Positions 21,041-31,849 of a stretch of DNA of 64,000 nt are shown here, piece by piece; position 1 is the first letter of the stretch; every line of letters begins with the position of its first letter. This DNA comes from Panulirus ornatus (taxonomy: Eukaryota; Arthropoda; Malacostraca; Decapoda; Palinuridae). A model generated the notes under the pieces. It searched no databases, had not been told where the DNA came from, and saw nothing but the letters and a program-made list of their open reading frames with translations. The translations under genes and the position numbers were made by a program. The stretch covers positions 1,956,820 through 2,020,819 of the forward strand of contig NC_092239.1 in the NCBI RefSeq assembly GCF_036320965.1, read 5' to 3'.

Positions 21041-23289
21041 ACTCCCGCGTTTGCGAGGTAGCGCAAGGAAACAGACGAAAGAAATGGCCCAACCCACCCC
21101 CATACACATGTATATACATACGTCCACACACGCAAATACACATACCTACACAGCTTTCCATGGTTTACCCCAGACGCTTCACATGCCTTGATTCCATCCA
21201 CCGACAGCACGTCAACCCCGGTGTACCACATCGCTCCAGTTCACTCTATTCCTTGCCCTCCTTTCACCCTCCTGCATGTTCAGGCCCCGATCACACAAAA
21301 TCTTTTTCACTCCATCTTTCCACCTCCAATGTGGTCTCCCTCTTCTCCTCGTTCCCTCCACCTCCGACACATATATCCTCTTGGTCAATCTTTCCTCACT
21401 CAATTCTCTCCATGTGCCCAAACTATTTCAAAACACCCTCTTCTGCTCTCTCAAACACGCTCTTTTTATTTCCACACATCTCTCTTACCCTTACGTTACT
21501 TACTCGATCAAACCACCTCACACCAAATATTGTCCTCAAACATCTCATTTCCAGCACATCCATCCTCCTGCGCACAACTCTATCCATAGCCCACGCCTCG
21601 CAACCATACAACATTGTTGAAACCGCTATTCCTTCAAACATACCCATTTTTGCTTTCCGAGATAATGTTCTCGACTTCCACACATTCTTCAAGGCTCCCA
21701 GAATTTTCGCCCCCTCCCCCACCCTATGATTCACTTCCGCTTCCATGGTTCCATCCGCTGCCAGATCCACTCCTAGATATCTAAAACACTTCACTTCCTC
21801 CAGTTTTTCTCCATTCAAACTCACCTCCCAATTAACTTGACCCTCAACCCTACTGTACCTAATAACCTTGCTCTTATTCACATTTACTCTTAACTTTCTT
21901 CTTTCACACACTTTACCAAACTCAGTCACCAGCTTCTGCAGTTTCTCACATGAATCAGCCACCAGCGCTGTATCATCAGCGAACAACAACTGACTCACTT
22001 CCCAAGCTCTCTCATCCACAACAGACTTCATTCTTGCCCCTCTTTCCAAAACTCTTGCATTCACCTCCCTAACAACCCCATCCATAAACAAATTAAACAA
22101 CCATGGAGAAATCACACACCCCTGCCGCAAACCTACATTTACTGAGAACCAATCCCTTTCCTCTCTTCCTACACGTACACATGCCTTACATCCTCGATAA
22201 AAACTTTTCACTGCTTCTAACAACTTGCCACCCACACCATATATTCTTAATACCTTCCACAGAGCATCTCTATCAACTCTATCATATGCCTTCTCCAGAT
22301 CCATAAATGCTACATACAAATCCATTTGCTTTTCTAAGTATTTCTCACATACATTTTTCAAAGCAAACACCTGATCGACACATCCTCTACCACTTCCGAA
22401 CCACACTGCTCTTCCCCAATCTGATGCTCTGTACATGCCTTCACCCTTTTGATCAATACCCTCCCATATAATTTACCAGGAATACTCAACAAACTTATAC
22501 CTCTGTAATTTGAGCACTCACTCTTATCCCCTTTGCCTTTGTACAATGGCACTATGCACGCATTCCGCCAATCCTCAGGCACCTCACCATGAGTCACATA
22601 CATTAAATAACCTTACCAACCAGTCAACAATACAGTCACCCCCTTTTTTAATAAATTCCACTGCAATACCATCCAAACCTGCTGCCTTGCCGGCTTTCAT
22701 CTTCCGCAAAGCTTTTACTACCTCTTCTCTGTTTACCAAATCATTTTCCCCAACCCTCTCACTTTGCACACCACCTCGACCAAAACACCCTATATCTGCC
22801 ACTCTATCATCAAACACATTCAACAAACCTTCAAAATACTCACTCCATCTCCTCACATCACCACTACTTGTTATCACCTCCCCATTTGCGCCCTTCACTG
22901 AAGTTCCCATTTGCTCCCTTGTCTTACGTACTTTATTTACCTCCTTCCAGAACATCTTTTTATTCTCCCTAAAATTTAATGATACTCTCTCACCCCAACT
23001 CTCATTTGCCCTTTTTTTTCACCTCTTGCACCTTTCTCTTGACCTCCTGTCTCTTTCTTTTATACATCTCCCACTCACTTGCATTTTTTCACTGCAAAAA
23101 TCGTCCAAATGCCTCTCTCTTCTCTTTCACTAATAATCTTACTTCTTCATCCCACCACTCACTACCCTTTCTAATCAACCCACCTCCCACTCTTCTCATG
23201 CCACAAGCATCTTTTGCGCAATCCATCACTGATTCCCTAAATACATCCCATTCCTCCCTTACTTCCATTGTTCTCACCTTTTTCCATTC

Positions 23290-23293
<4 letters not shown>
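21041..23293 (-). mobile_element. RTE-type LINE copy G, 5'-truncated at an AT tract
   Basis: In minus-strand order it starts at the end of the endonuclease region (TMEVREEWDVFRESV) beside the AT tract at 23294. It then has the linker, the full reverse transcriptase, the C-terminal region and a short-type 3' UTR that ends inside the terminal hairpin (GCGCTACCTCGCAAACGCGG, then cut). The last bases of the hairpin and any A tail are missing, unlike most copies. Confidence 0.9.
21423..22436 (-). pseudogene. RTE reverse transcriptase core, long open part (copy G)
   Basis: A 337-codon uninterrupted stretch covers RT from SGRGCVDQVFALKNV through FMDLEKAYDRVDRD, GLRQGCVISPWLFNLFMDG, catalytic FADDT (about 21971-21984) and KLRVNVNKSKVI, into the C-terminal MLYGCEAW and CGNKKSVFERAEEG region. 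It then stops just before GHMERM. Upstream coding continues in other frames (22358-22603, 22584-22955 and 23089-23277). It is part of one larger broken protein, not an independent gene. The polymerase motif is intact. Confidence 0.85.

Positions 23294-23340
<47 letters not shown>
23294..23340. repeat. (AT)n microsatellite between LINE G and short element S12
   Basis: In minus-strand order S12 ends into this tract and LINE G begins directly behind it, the same arrangement as S1/AT/B at 315-1247. Confidence 0.93.
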
Positions 23341-23345
23341 CTATA

Positions 23346-23592
23346 TCTTTCTTTTCTTTCAAACTATTCGCCATTTCCCGCATTAGCGAGGTAGCGTTAA
23401 GAACAGAGGACTGGGCCTTTGAGGGAATACCCTCACCTGGCCCAATTCTCTGTTCCTTCTTTTGGAAAATTGAAAAAAAAAAAAAAAACCGAGAGGGGAG
23501 GATTTCCAGCCCCCCGCTCCCTCCCCTTTTAGTCGCCTTCTACGACACGCAGGGAATACGTGGGAAGTATTCTTAATCCCCTATCCCCAGGG

Positions 23593-23594
<2 letters not shown>
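23346..23594 (-). mobile_element. Short RTE-partner element copy S12 (full length)
   Basis: On the minus strand it runs from ATCCCTGGGGATAGGGG at 23594 to GGCGAATAGTTTGAAAG near 23350. It is flanked on both sides by AT tracts. Confidence 0.87.

Positions 23595-23650
<56 letters not shown>
23595..23650. repeat. (AT)n microsatellite
   Basis: An AT tract of about 55 bp at the head of S12. Confidence 0.95.
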
Positions 23651-23651
<1 letters not shown>

Positions 23652-23654
23652 CGC

Positions 23655-26600
23655 CAGGAGAAGGATAATGTAAATTTAAGAAGAGTTCATGTAGCTTGGG
23701 GGAAAGACATACCCTGCGGTAACCAAGTGTGGGTAGTGAGAGAGGGAGCAGGACGAAAAGTAGTCATCAAACTACAGTAGGAAAATGCGAAGGTAGAGAG
23801 GCATAGCCAGATGTGATACAGCAACGGAATCAGAGATGTTCACAGCGACTGAGTACCCATTCTTTGTAAACAAAGAAGATGGATTTCTCACTGACGGGGA
23901 AACATGAGGGAAGATTATCCAGTGCGGAAGCCATAACCAGCCAGTCGTGACTGACGAGCAATATAGGTCATGGTTGCTGAGGTTCGTGTGACAATATCTG
24001 TGTACACATGGATATACCCGGGGGAGGGGTTCTGTGTTTCCCCCAAATAACAGTTAATTTCCCTTGCTTAAGGTGAAAAATCTTTGTATAAATTATCTTA
24101 TATATGCTGTAAAATTCACGATGAATAAGTGCATGGATTACGTACTTTTAAGTATCTATTCGTACGGTAACTGTATACCTCCCCGTTAATTGTTGCAATG
24201 CCCTTCCTTTGCTAGAGGAATATTTCTAGTTTTTGCTCTGTACGTTACATAAGGAAAATTATGTTACGAATCAAAATCTAGGGTATAAGTTTCAAAGATA
24301 CGTTTTCTAATCCTTGTCGAACACAGAAATTTATTAATGTCAAAATGTGTTTGTGGAGAGAGTCAGAAGATTCTTGATAGTTGTGAATCTACTTCGATGA
24401 CCTTTGGAGTAAAAAATTTGGATTTCGGAATTGAAAATGGTAGCTCTAGAGACAAATTTAGCTGCGTTACTAAATGAAGTCAAGCAAGTGTTGGGAAGGT
24501 ACTATTAGTCTTGAGGACTGAGAGTAGCTGCGACTTGCCTCGTGACTAGGCCAGACACGCTGGTTATCATTGACGGAGGGAAGGACCATTCATATGGTCC
24601 ACATGCATAGGTAGCAAAGTGGAGATGTATGGCACGAAACCGGTCACCTAACTGGACTCTCCACGTGGTTTACGTTGGGTTAGAGAATATCCCTGGAAGA
24701 TACAGCTGGACGACGCCATGACCCCACGACAAAATACTGGTCTTACAAAAGTGGAAACTGCTTACAAAGATAATACTGTTGGCAGGAGAATTTATTTACT
24801 TCTTTGATGGGGTTAAATCAGTGGGCTTGAATATGATAATTCTAGTAAACTGTGGTTTGAAGATAATACTTTCTTTTTTGGCTAAATTTTTGCGTCCGCA
24901 GGTCAATCATATTGGTACGAAGCAGAGAAAATGGCGGGTTATTAAGAAAGATTATAGACCCTAGAGCTGAAAAGCCTTTGTAGTGAAGTTACTCCGAAAT
25001 ATATTAGTGTGAGTGAAGGGGATAAATAGCCAACGTTTCTGATGATTTTTCCTAAGATGTAGGAGAAATAGGAGGGAAAATGTGTGGGTTCGGCAGGAAA
25101 ATTGCAACAAAAGAATTCATGTAGAAAATATATGACTTTGGCCAACTGTATGTATTTGCCCGGGAACCAGTGACCTTGTTAACAATAAATGTAATATTTC
25201 GCTACTCTAAGAAGCTCAGATAATCTTCAATTTTTTTTTTTTTAATGTTTGTTAAACTTATTTCGTGAGTCTACCCTCCCAACACCCTTTCAGTCCCTCA
25301 AACTGTACACAACCAACTCCAACACTCCATCAACCACTCCTAAACCCTCCCATCTGGCCAGTACCCTGCCGGCCCCAACAACGTCGTTATCTAGAACAGA
25401 AGAAATGCCGGGGTCAAGCAACCCACATTGTTTTCTTTTTGTATGGTTACGATGTCGTGCTCACCAGAAGGGGGTCTTTGCACCTGTAGTGCTTCATTTC
25501 TTAAGCCTCCTCTCCCATTATATCCGACAACCTTTTAACACTGTCAACCCAGTGTTCCCCGGAGATCTTATTCCAATTCCTCCACCTCTCTCTAAGTATA
25601 CTAGGACTTTTCTGCATTATTTCGAACCTTTTTATTACATCAGTGTTCGCGAGGAGGACGTTAAAAAGTAATGGAATTTGCAAATCAGTGCCAGTCAACC
25701 ATTGTCACTTGTCAAGTAGCTTCTTAAATGTCTGTGAAACTTGTTTCATGTAGCGATAAGTTATAGTGAAATATATCAAATATGAAGAAAATGGAAAGAG
25801 TATCATTCGAAATTAGGCAACAGGTAAAATGATGTGGAAATCCTTGAGGTTATAATATATGAAATTTAGGAAAAGGATATTGCGGATGTTTAGTAAAAAT
25901 ACCGAAATAAAGTTAATTGAAGTGGAAATTCTATATGACTGAAGAAAAAGTTCATAATTGAAATAAGTTCAAACGCTCACCATAAAGACAAGAGACGATG
26001 AGAAGTTAGATAAAGAATGCCATGAACTAACTATCCGCCATCACGTAATAAAAATGAACCTTATTATGAAAAGGTTGGCTAATGAGGTAGGGTAGAATAT
26101 TAGCGGAAATACAACGGATCATTTGAGTTTACAGTATAACCCGTTAAGTGCGTGTTTATCTTTTAATGTTGTACCTAATATCTTCACAGAAACTCCTGCT
26201 GTCCAACTAACATTGATATATATTTAGGCTGATATGAATGTCTGTGAAATGGTGAAATCGAAAATCTAGTTCGTCAATGCATTATAAAGCAACCTCATCT
26301 TGAAAACAGGCAACACAAAGAGGAATCAGACCACAATGGTTACGGCCGGTGTTCACGTGTCATGGTATGAAAACGGCTCAAATTAGTTTCCGGTCCCTCG
26401 CCCGCGCCGCGCCAACTGGGAATTAAGGCCACCGGCACCGTTATGGTGGTCATGGGACCAGTGACAGCTGACTTCCCACGCCCCGACCCCTGACCTCGGG
26501 GCAGGTCACACTGGTAAATCACAGAGAGAACCATCTGTTCTTAATTCTTTATTTTTAAGGTTTGTTCTTGAGCAGTTAAGGCGGATCATTACTGTTATCA

Positions 26601-26867
26601 TGATTATCATTATTAATGTTATCATTATTATCAAGTCACACTGAATGCTTTAAGTTTGATTTAAGTTTTCTTATCAGTTGATTGAATATGTTTTATCTAT
26701 ATACAGATTTACAGTATAGTTATCTTTTCATATGACGTGTAATCGCTAGTGACATTCCTCTTGGCTACGGTGACTCTCAGCACAGACATAAATATATATG
26801 ACAGCAAATGATGTATACAAAGAAAAGTTTTACAGGTCACGTTCAAAGTGTACGGCAGTATAGAATC

Positions 26868-26906
<39 letters not shown>

Positions 26907-27760
26907 AGAAAATTAATTATTAATGAAACAGGACGTGCGGTAAACGTTACGCGTTATCCCTGCTTTTGGCAAGACCTTGTCGATTTCTCCATCATGTGTA
27001 TACCACTACTCTGAAATGTCGATCTATTTGTCTGTGTTTGTATGTTCAAGTATCATTGGAATAAATGAATGAAGTATACGTGTAGTACAAAATTGTGTAG
27101 AATGCGTGAGTGGAATATGAGTGTAAGAAGAAAAATATATTGTACGTAAACATTAAGTGTGGACAACATCGCTCTGTTGAAAGCACGTACGTTAGGGAAC
27201 AAAATGTGCATATTAACGTTTATACTTTGAAACAGTCGTCCTGTACTATAGTTATTCTCTTTCAGCTGTGTGTATAATCTTATGAAAAAATTTTTGGTGT
27301 CAAACACTTGTTATAAAGTTTTACGCGTATAACTGACATTAGCCCGTGTTAACTTCATCATTCAGAGTCGTGCAATGTGATCTACAGATAAAAATCCAAC
27401 TCAAGTTATCATATATGAAGATAAATGTATGTAATCCGGACTGTGAAATGAAGGAACCCGTAGAGTAGAAAGCCGCCTCGGGGGAGGGGGGACACCGGGC
27501 AAGCGTGTTCTTATATTTAAAAGAAAACTGAGTCTTATGATAGAGTGTGGTAGGAGCGAGGTTGGTGTGCGAGACGCCCCATCACCTTGCTCTTTGCTCG
27601 ACCCAAAACATTCAGACAAGGGTTGCCAACCTCTTCGAATATTAATCATTTCATTCATAATGGGAGAGTCAAACATAAATATATTATCCTCTAATTAGAC
27701 TTATTTCTTGAACAGCAAATGTAAAAGCTCAGCACACAAGTAAATCCTGCTCATATCATC
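23655..27760. other. Unique DNA upstream of Cbl exon 1
   Basis: No recognised gene or repeat apart from a GT tract at 26871-26904. A C-rich stretch at 25265-25420 and a GC-rich stretch at 26390-26510 stand out in composition. Short open frames such as 25249-25671 and 25501-25698 are not recognised. Non-coding first exons or promoters of the downstream gene could lie here, but nothing decisive is visible. Confidence 0.5.
26871..26904. repeat. (GT)n microsatellite
   Basis: A pure GT tract of about 34 bp. Confidence 0.95.
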
Positions 27761-27779
27761 CATGTTATCAATCTCTGGT

Positions 27780-28002
27780 TTAACAGGAAACTGCGGTTCT
27801 CGTCGCAGTCCAACGCAGTATGTATCGCGGCTTCAGTGTGTGTGCGTTTCTTTCATCGGAGACCGACTAATTAAGTCATATTTCACTCAGCCTGAAAGTG
27901 AAGTGTTATTTCTGACACTATTCGGAAGAGTTCATTCATAACTCTGGTGTGGGTGTCACCACGGCACGGTTGGCGAGCCTGGCCATCGCTAGTGCTATCA
28001 AG
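27780..28002 (+). promoter_or_regulatory. Cbl: Candidate 5' UTR / promoter-proximal region of Cbl
   Basis: This is the sequence immediately ahead of the Cbl start codon. A TTCAGTGTG word at about 27832-27840 resembles the arthropod initiator TCAGT, and GGAGACCGAC lies about 25-33 bases further on, where a downstream promoter element would sit. Both matches are short and could be chance. The reading frame of Cbl is closed upstream by TGA at 27913-27915, and no in-frame ATG lies between that stop and 28003. Confidence 0.25.
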
Positions 28003-28308
28003 ATGGCTACTAGTGGAAAGACTCGGAACGGACAGCCAAAAAATATTTCATCTCTTATCTCACGGTTGCACGGTGCCTTCACAGATGCCATGGCTCCACC
28101 GAAATTAGTAATAGACAGACGAACTTTAGAAAAGACGTGGAAACTAATGGACAAAGTGGTGAAGCAGTGTCAGCAATCCAAAATGAACTTGAAAAACTCC
28201 CCTCCATTCATTCTCGACATTTTACCGGACACTTACCAACATCTTAGACTTATCTACACAAAATATGAGAATAACCTTGCCGCTCTTAATATAATTGAGT
28301 ATTTCAAG
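28003..28308 (+). CDS. Cbl: E3 ubiquitin ligase Cbl, coding exon 1 (N-terminal tyrosine-kinase-binding domain)
   Basis: It encodes 102 residues starting [10 protein letters not shown]. From about residue 20 on it follows Cbl proteins closely: [28 protein letters not shown] (residues 41-57) and [20 protein letters not shown] (63-82). This is the start of the four-helix bundle of the TKB domain, which with the EF-hand and SH2-like parts binds phosphotyrosine on activated receptor kinases. The later RING finger ubiquitinates them, dampening EGFR-type signalling. The start at 28003 is chosen because it is the first ATG after the in-frame stop at 27913 and has A at -3 and G at +4. The exon ends AAG|GTAAGA at 28308/28309 in phase 0. 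No frameshift or stop is present. Cbl versus Cbl-b style cannot be told from this part. Confidence 0.93.
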
Positions 28309-28609
28309 GTAAGACAGAGTTCAGTGACGTAAGGTTTGGCCAGTGAAGCAGCGGCCTGGTAGAGCCTTGGGAAGGTGCGTCTGCTCCAATGTTATGGTCT
28401 GTTGCAATGATCTGACCTGGTCACAGTGCCTCTGACCTAGTGGCAGTGACCTGACCTGTTCGTAGTTCCTCCGACCATTTGCTTCTGGCATCACGGGCTC
28501 AGTGCTGTCCTTATGGTGGTCATAAAGACGTAAGGAGTGCCTCGTGGTGATGTTTAGGTCAGGTTTAATGTTTTCAATTGATGTTAGTCCTGTTATGTCT
28601 CTTACCTGG

Positions 28610-29830
28610 AAGGGAAGATACAAATAAATGCCTGTCAGTTAAATTTTTTTGAGGTGAGTGTCTTTTCTTCACAGTATCAACTGGTTACCATTGCAGTTGA
28701 AAATGAAATGGCTTTATTGAGAACTGATGGTGAGATATTGATAATTATATGGATTGATTGATATAGATGTGTAGGTGTTTTAATGTTTACCAGTTCCATA
28801 ACACAAGTGTAACTTACCTTTATTCAAAAGCAGTCACCTTCGTATATTTATATTTTGTTGGATGTTGTGATTATCGTGTTGGTAAAGCTGCTGCTGAAGA
28901 TAGCCTGTAGCTACAGCCATAGACTTATAATGTTTGAGAAATTACTTTTAACAGTAGCAGGCCTAGATTAAAGTCTTTTGATTATAATAGTTTTCACTAT
29001 TATGATTTGATATCAGTGTGTTAACCTTACATTGAAATGTACATTGGTAATTGTCCTAGTGCAGCCTTTCACTGCATTACTACATATGGTTTGAGTATTT
29101 TTACCTGTTTTGTCAGTGCAGCATGCAAGTAGTTCAAAATATTCACCTCCCTTACTAAACCTAATGATCTAATTTCACTTGGGCTATCCTGATGATTTAA
29201 CCTACGATATCATGGTGGATTTTGATGATATGACTGTTGTGTATCATTACTAGCAATTGTTAGTGACATAAATGAAGCTCAGGGAAAATATGGAGCTAAT
29301 TAATGTACAAATTTGAGATTTTTTAAAAAAATCAACAAGTGAAATTCATTTGTGGTAGTATTTGGTGTGTGCCACTATATGGTTAAGAATGTGTGCTGGA
29401 ATACATTTGTTCCGTGGGCATATTTATATTCACAGACATACTGCACAAACTTTCCAGCAACTTCTTGTAAACTTGAGACATAACAATTACATGATTTAGA
29501 ATATCCAAAACAAGTGGATAGTGAGTAATGTTCCCATGTGCTCCGTTGATTTGAAGGAGTGTTTCATCTTCTTTTATAGTAATTAGCATCACATTTTCTT
29601 CAGACTGAACTGCAACTGTCAGTTGCCTATCTATATGTGGAGGGCATGTAGATAGCTGTTGACATGTATGAATCATATGACAAGTGTTGCATATAAATCT
29701 GCAACTATCCACAACATTTTAAAAAGAATTGTTTTAGTATATTATAAGGTACATCTGTATTTATGGCTAAACTTCATTCCCATGTGATTTGAAATCTTTT
29801 TCAACAAATTTCTCTGGTGATCAGAGAAAT
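28610..29830. other. Intronic DNA, nothing recognised
   Basis: AT-rich intron sequence. The 109-residue minus-strand frame (29383-29712) is not recognised and may be chance. Confidence 0.5.
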
Positions 29831-29834
29831 TGTG

Positions 29835-29915
29835 TACTGTATTCCTAAAGGGAATGAGTTGCTTTATACTGTATTCCTAAAGGGAACAAGTTGCTTTATA
29901 CTGTATTCCTAAACT
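29835..29915. repeat. 32-bp tandem repeat, about 2.5 units
   Basis: TACTGTATTCCTAAA recurs at 29835, 29867 and 29899. The first two units continue GGGAA(T/C)(G/A)AGTTGCTTTA with only two differences between them. Confidence 0.9.
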
Positions 29916-29919
29916 GTAT

Positions 29920-30585
29920 GAGATGTAGTATATGTCTAAATTGTATGGTTCAGGTTGCTGGATATGAGAAAAGCTAGAAATTTGGAGATGATTGTATTTC
30001 AAAAAGATATTTAAGAGAAACTTGGGGAAAATTGTATTTTTTTTTAGATTGATCTAGAGAAGTTCAAAGTTGGGCTATCCATGTTTCCTGGAAGAATTGC
30101 ATAGGGCATTGATGTTTACTAGGAAAATAGCGAGGGCCAACTGGGTTAATATAAGTTTTTGATAGGGCTGCAAAGGCTTTGTAGAAATATATGCATATAG
30201 TATTGTTGCAGGAAAAGGTATTGGAATACATAAAAGAATTACATCAGACTTATACACATTACATGCTCTTGTTTGATCAAAGTATTTTTCCCTAATACTT
30301 GTGATTATTACTTACAGTCCCTCTTATTCACTTAGGAGGAAAATACTCATTTTCCTCCTTTTGGGTCGCTGTTGATACAAATTTGGGTCACATATTGGAT
30401 ACGAAGTGAATACCTCTGGCTTAGGGAGTATTGTGAGATTGTATTAGTGCTTGTGGGAGTGATTATTGCTGGTGATTTTGAAACAAAAGGTGTTTATTCA
30501 GGGGTTTTCAATATGGTAGTGCTGAATCTATTTCATGTATTCCATAATACCCAAGATATTTAGTGCATGGAGCTCACCACAGAAA
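29920..30585. other. Intronic DNA, nothing recognised
   Basis: No gene or repeat recognised. Confidence 0.5.
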
Positions 30586-30589
30586 AATC

Positions 30590-30855
30590 TAATGTTTTGA
30601 AGAATGAGTTGTGTGAGTTAAGTGTTGTCATGTGTTATGTATGACAGGGAGAGATTGTAAATTTGTGGACAATGCCAGTAGTCCACATGTGGGTGAGGCA
30701 GAAATATATAAAACAGCTAAATGGGTCAGAGGAGTGCAACTTAACCATCACTGAAATGCTGGCTTACTGTACACGCGTCATTAACCCTCCCGATACCCAA
30801 GCAGGTTGTACCGATAATATATCTCCCTGATTGTTGGCTGCCAACTAACTGCTAC
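30590..30855 (-). repeat. Unclassified dispersed repeat, copy 3
   Basis: On the minus strand it shares GGCAGCCAACAA, TATATTATC, GGTATC(A/G)GGAGGGTTA, AAGTTGCACTCCTCTGACCC, ATGTGGACTACTGGCATT, ACAATCTC and GACAACACTTAA with the copy at 40975-41480. This is the best conserved pair of the family in the window. Confidence 0.75.
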
Positions 30856-30859
30856 AGAC

Positions 30860-31845
30860 CAGTTTTATTTTAATAAACCTATAAGGATGTATAATGTCCT
30901 GTCATATGTATTGTGTATGTTGTACACTGTCTCAACGACAGTTTCAGTTAGAGTTAGGGAAAGTGAAATGTTCCACTTCAGAACTGTAAATCGAAGCAAT
31001 CATCTAAGGATGTGACAGGCCTTCCTGACATGTTAATAAAAGTGACTTTAGATCAACTTTTTAAGTGGCTAATCAAATTGTAGCCTCTTCATCAAATGCT
31101 AAAGGTGTGAACAAGTGGCTACAATGGACAGGTTGGATTTACGGTGGAACACTCATTGTTTGCAAACTTAGGCCTCAGATTGAGGTGAATCACCTGTGTA
31201 GTAAACGTGACCATTGTTTTTACTGAAGTGCATGGCTTTATGTAGAGGTGATGAACTTTTATAACCTATGTAACTGTTAACACAGAACTGGTGGCTGTTA
31301 CTTCATTTCCTTGATTTTGATAATAGCACAGCCTTAGAACTGCAGGAGCCCCATGAAAAGGGTTTTGGGTTTACTGTATATATAATATTAAACCTGTAAA
31401 CTAGGATATATCCATCCCTACACAAGCTGATCCAACTTGTGATTTGGGCTCATTTAAAGTTGGTTGGACCAATTAGAGTTGGTAGAGCCCTGCCTTGAGA
31501 TGGTTTTAAATTGCCAATTGTATCACAGCATATATCCTTCTTTGGATTTAGAGGGATGTCTGTCTCCAGTGCATGCCTAGATCACAATGCAGTATTGCTA
31601 ATTTGATCAGTCTGGTTGTCTGAAGCTGTGGTTAATTGATCTATATATCCTTCACGCTAATGCTGGACAGGCATTTCTGGTGAAAGAAGGGAGTTGGTTC
31701 TTCAGTGGTGTGAGGGAAAATGAAGGTACAACAGTGAGTGTGGTATTTATCCTGGTATTCTACACACTCATCATAGTATACTTGATGTTTTTTATTTTTC
31801 TTAGGTGAAGGGTAGTATAAGTAAGAGTTAAATAAAATTAGTGGA
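30860..31845. other. Intronic DNA, nothing recognised
   Basis: No gene or repeat recognised. Confidence 0.5.
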
Positions 31846-31849
31846 GTGG

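Noticed and set aside
25249..25671. 140-codon plus-strand frame
   Set aside because: Proline-, serine- and threonine-rich without any recognisable domain, in a C-rich stretch. No support for a gene.
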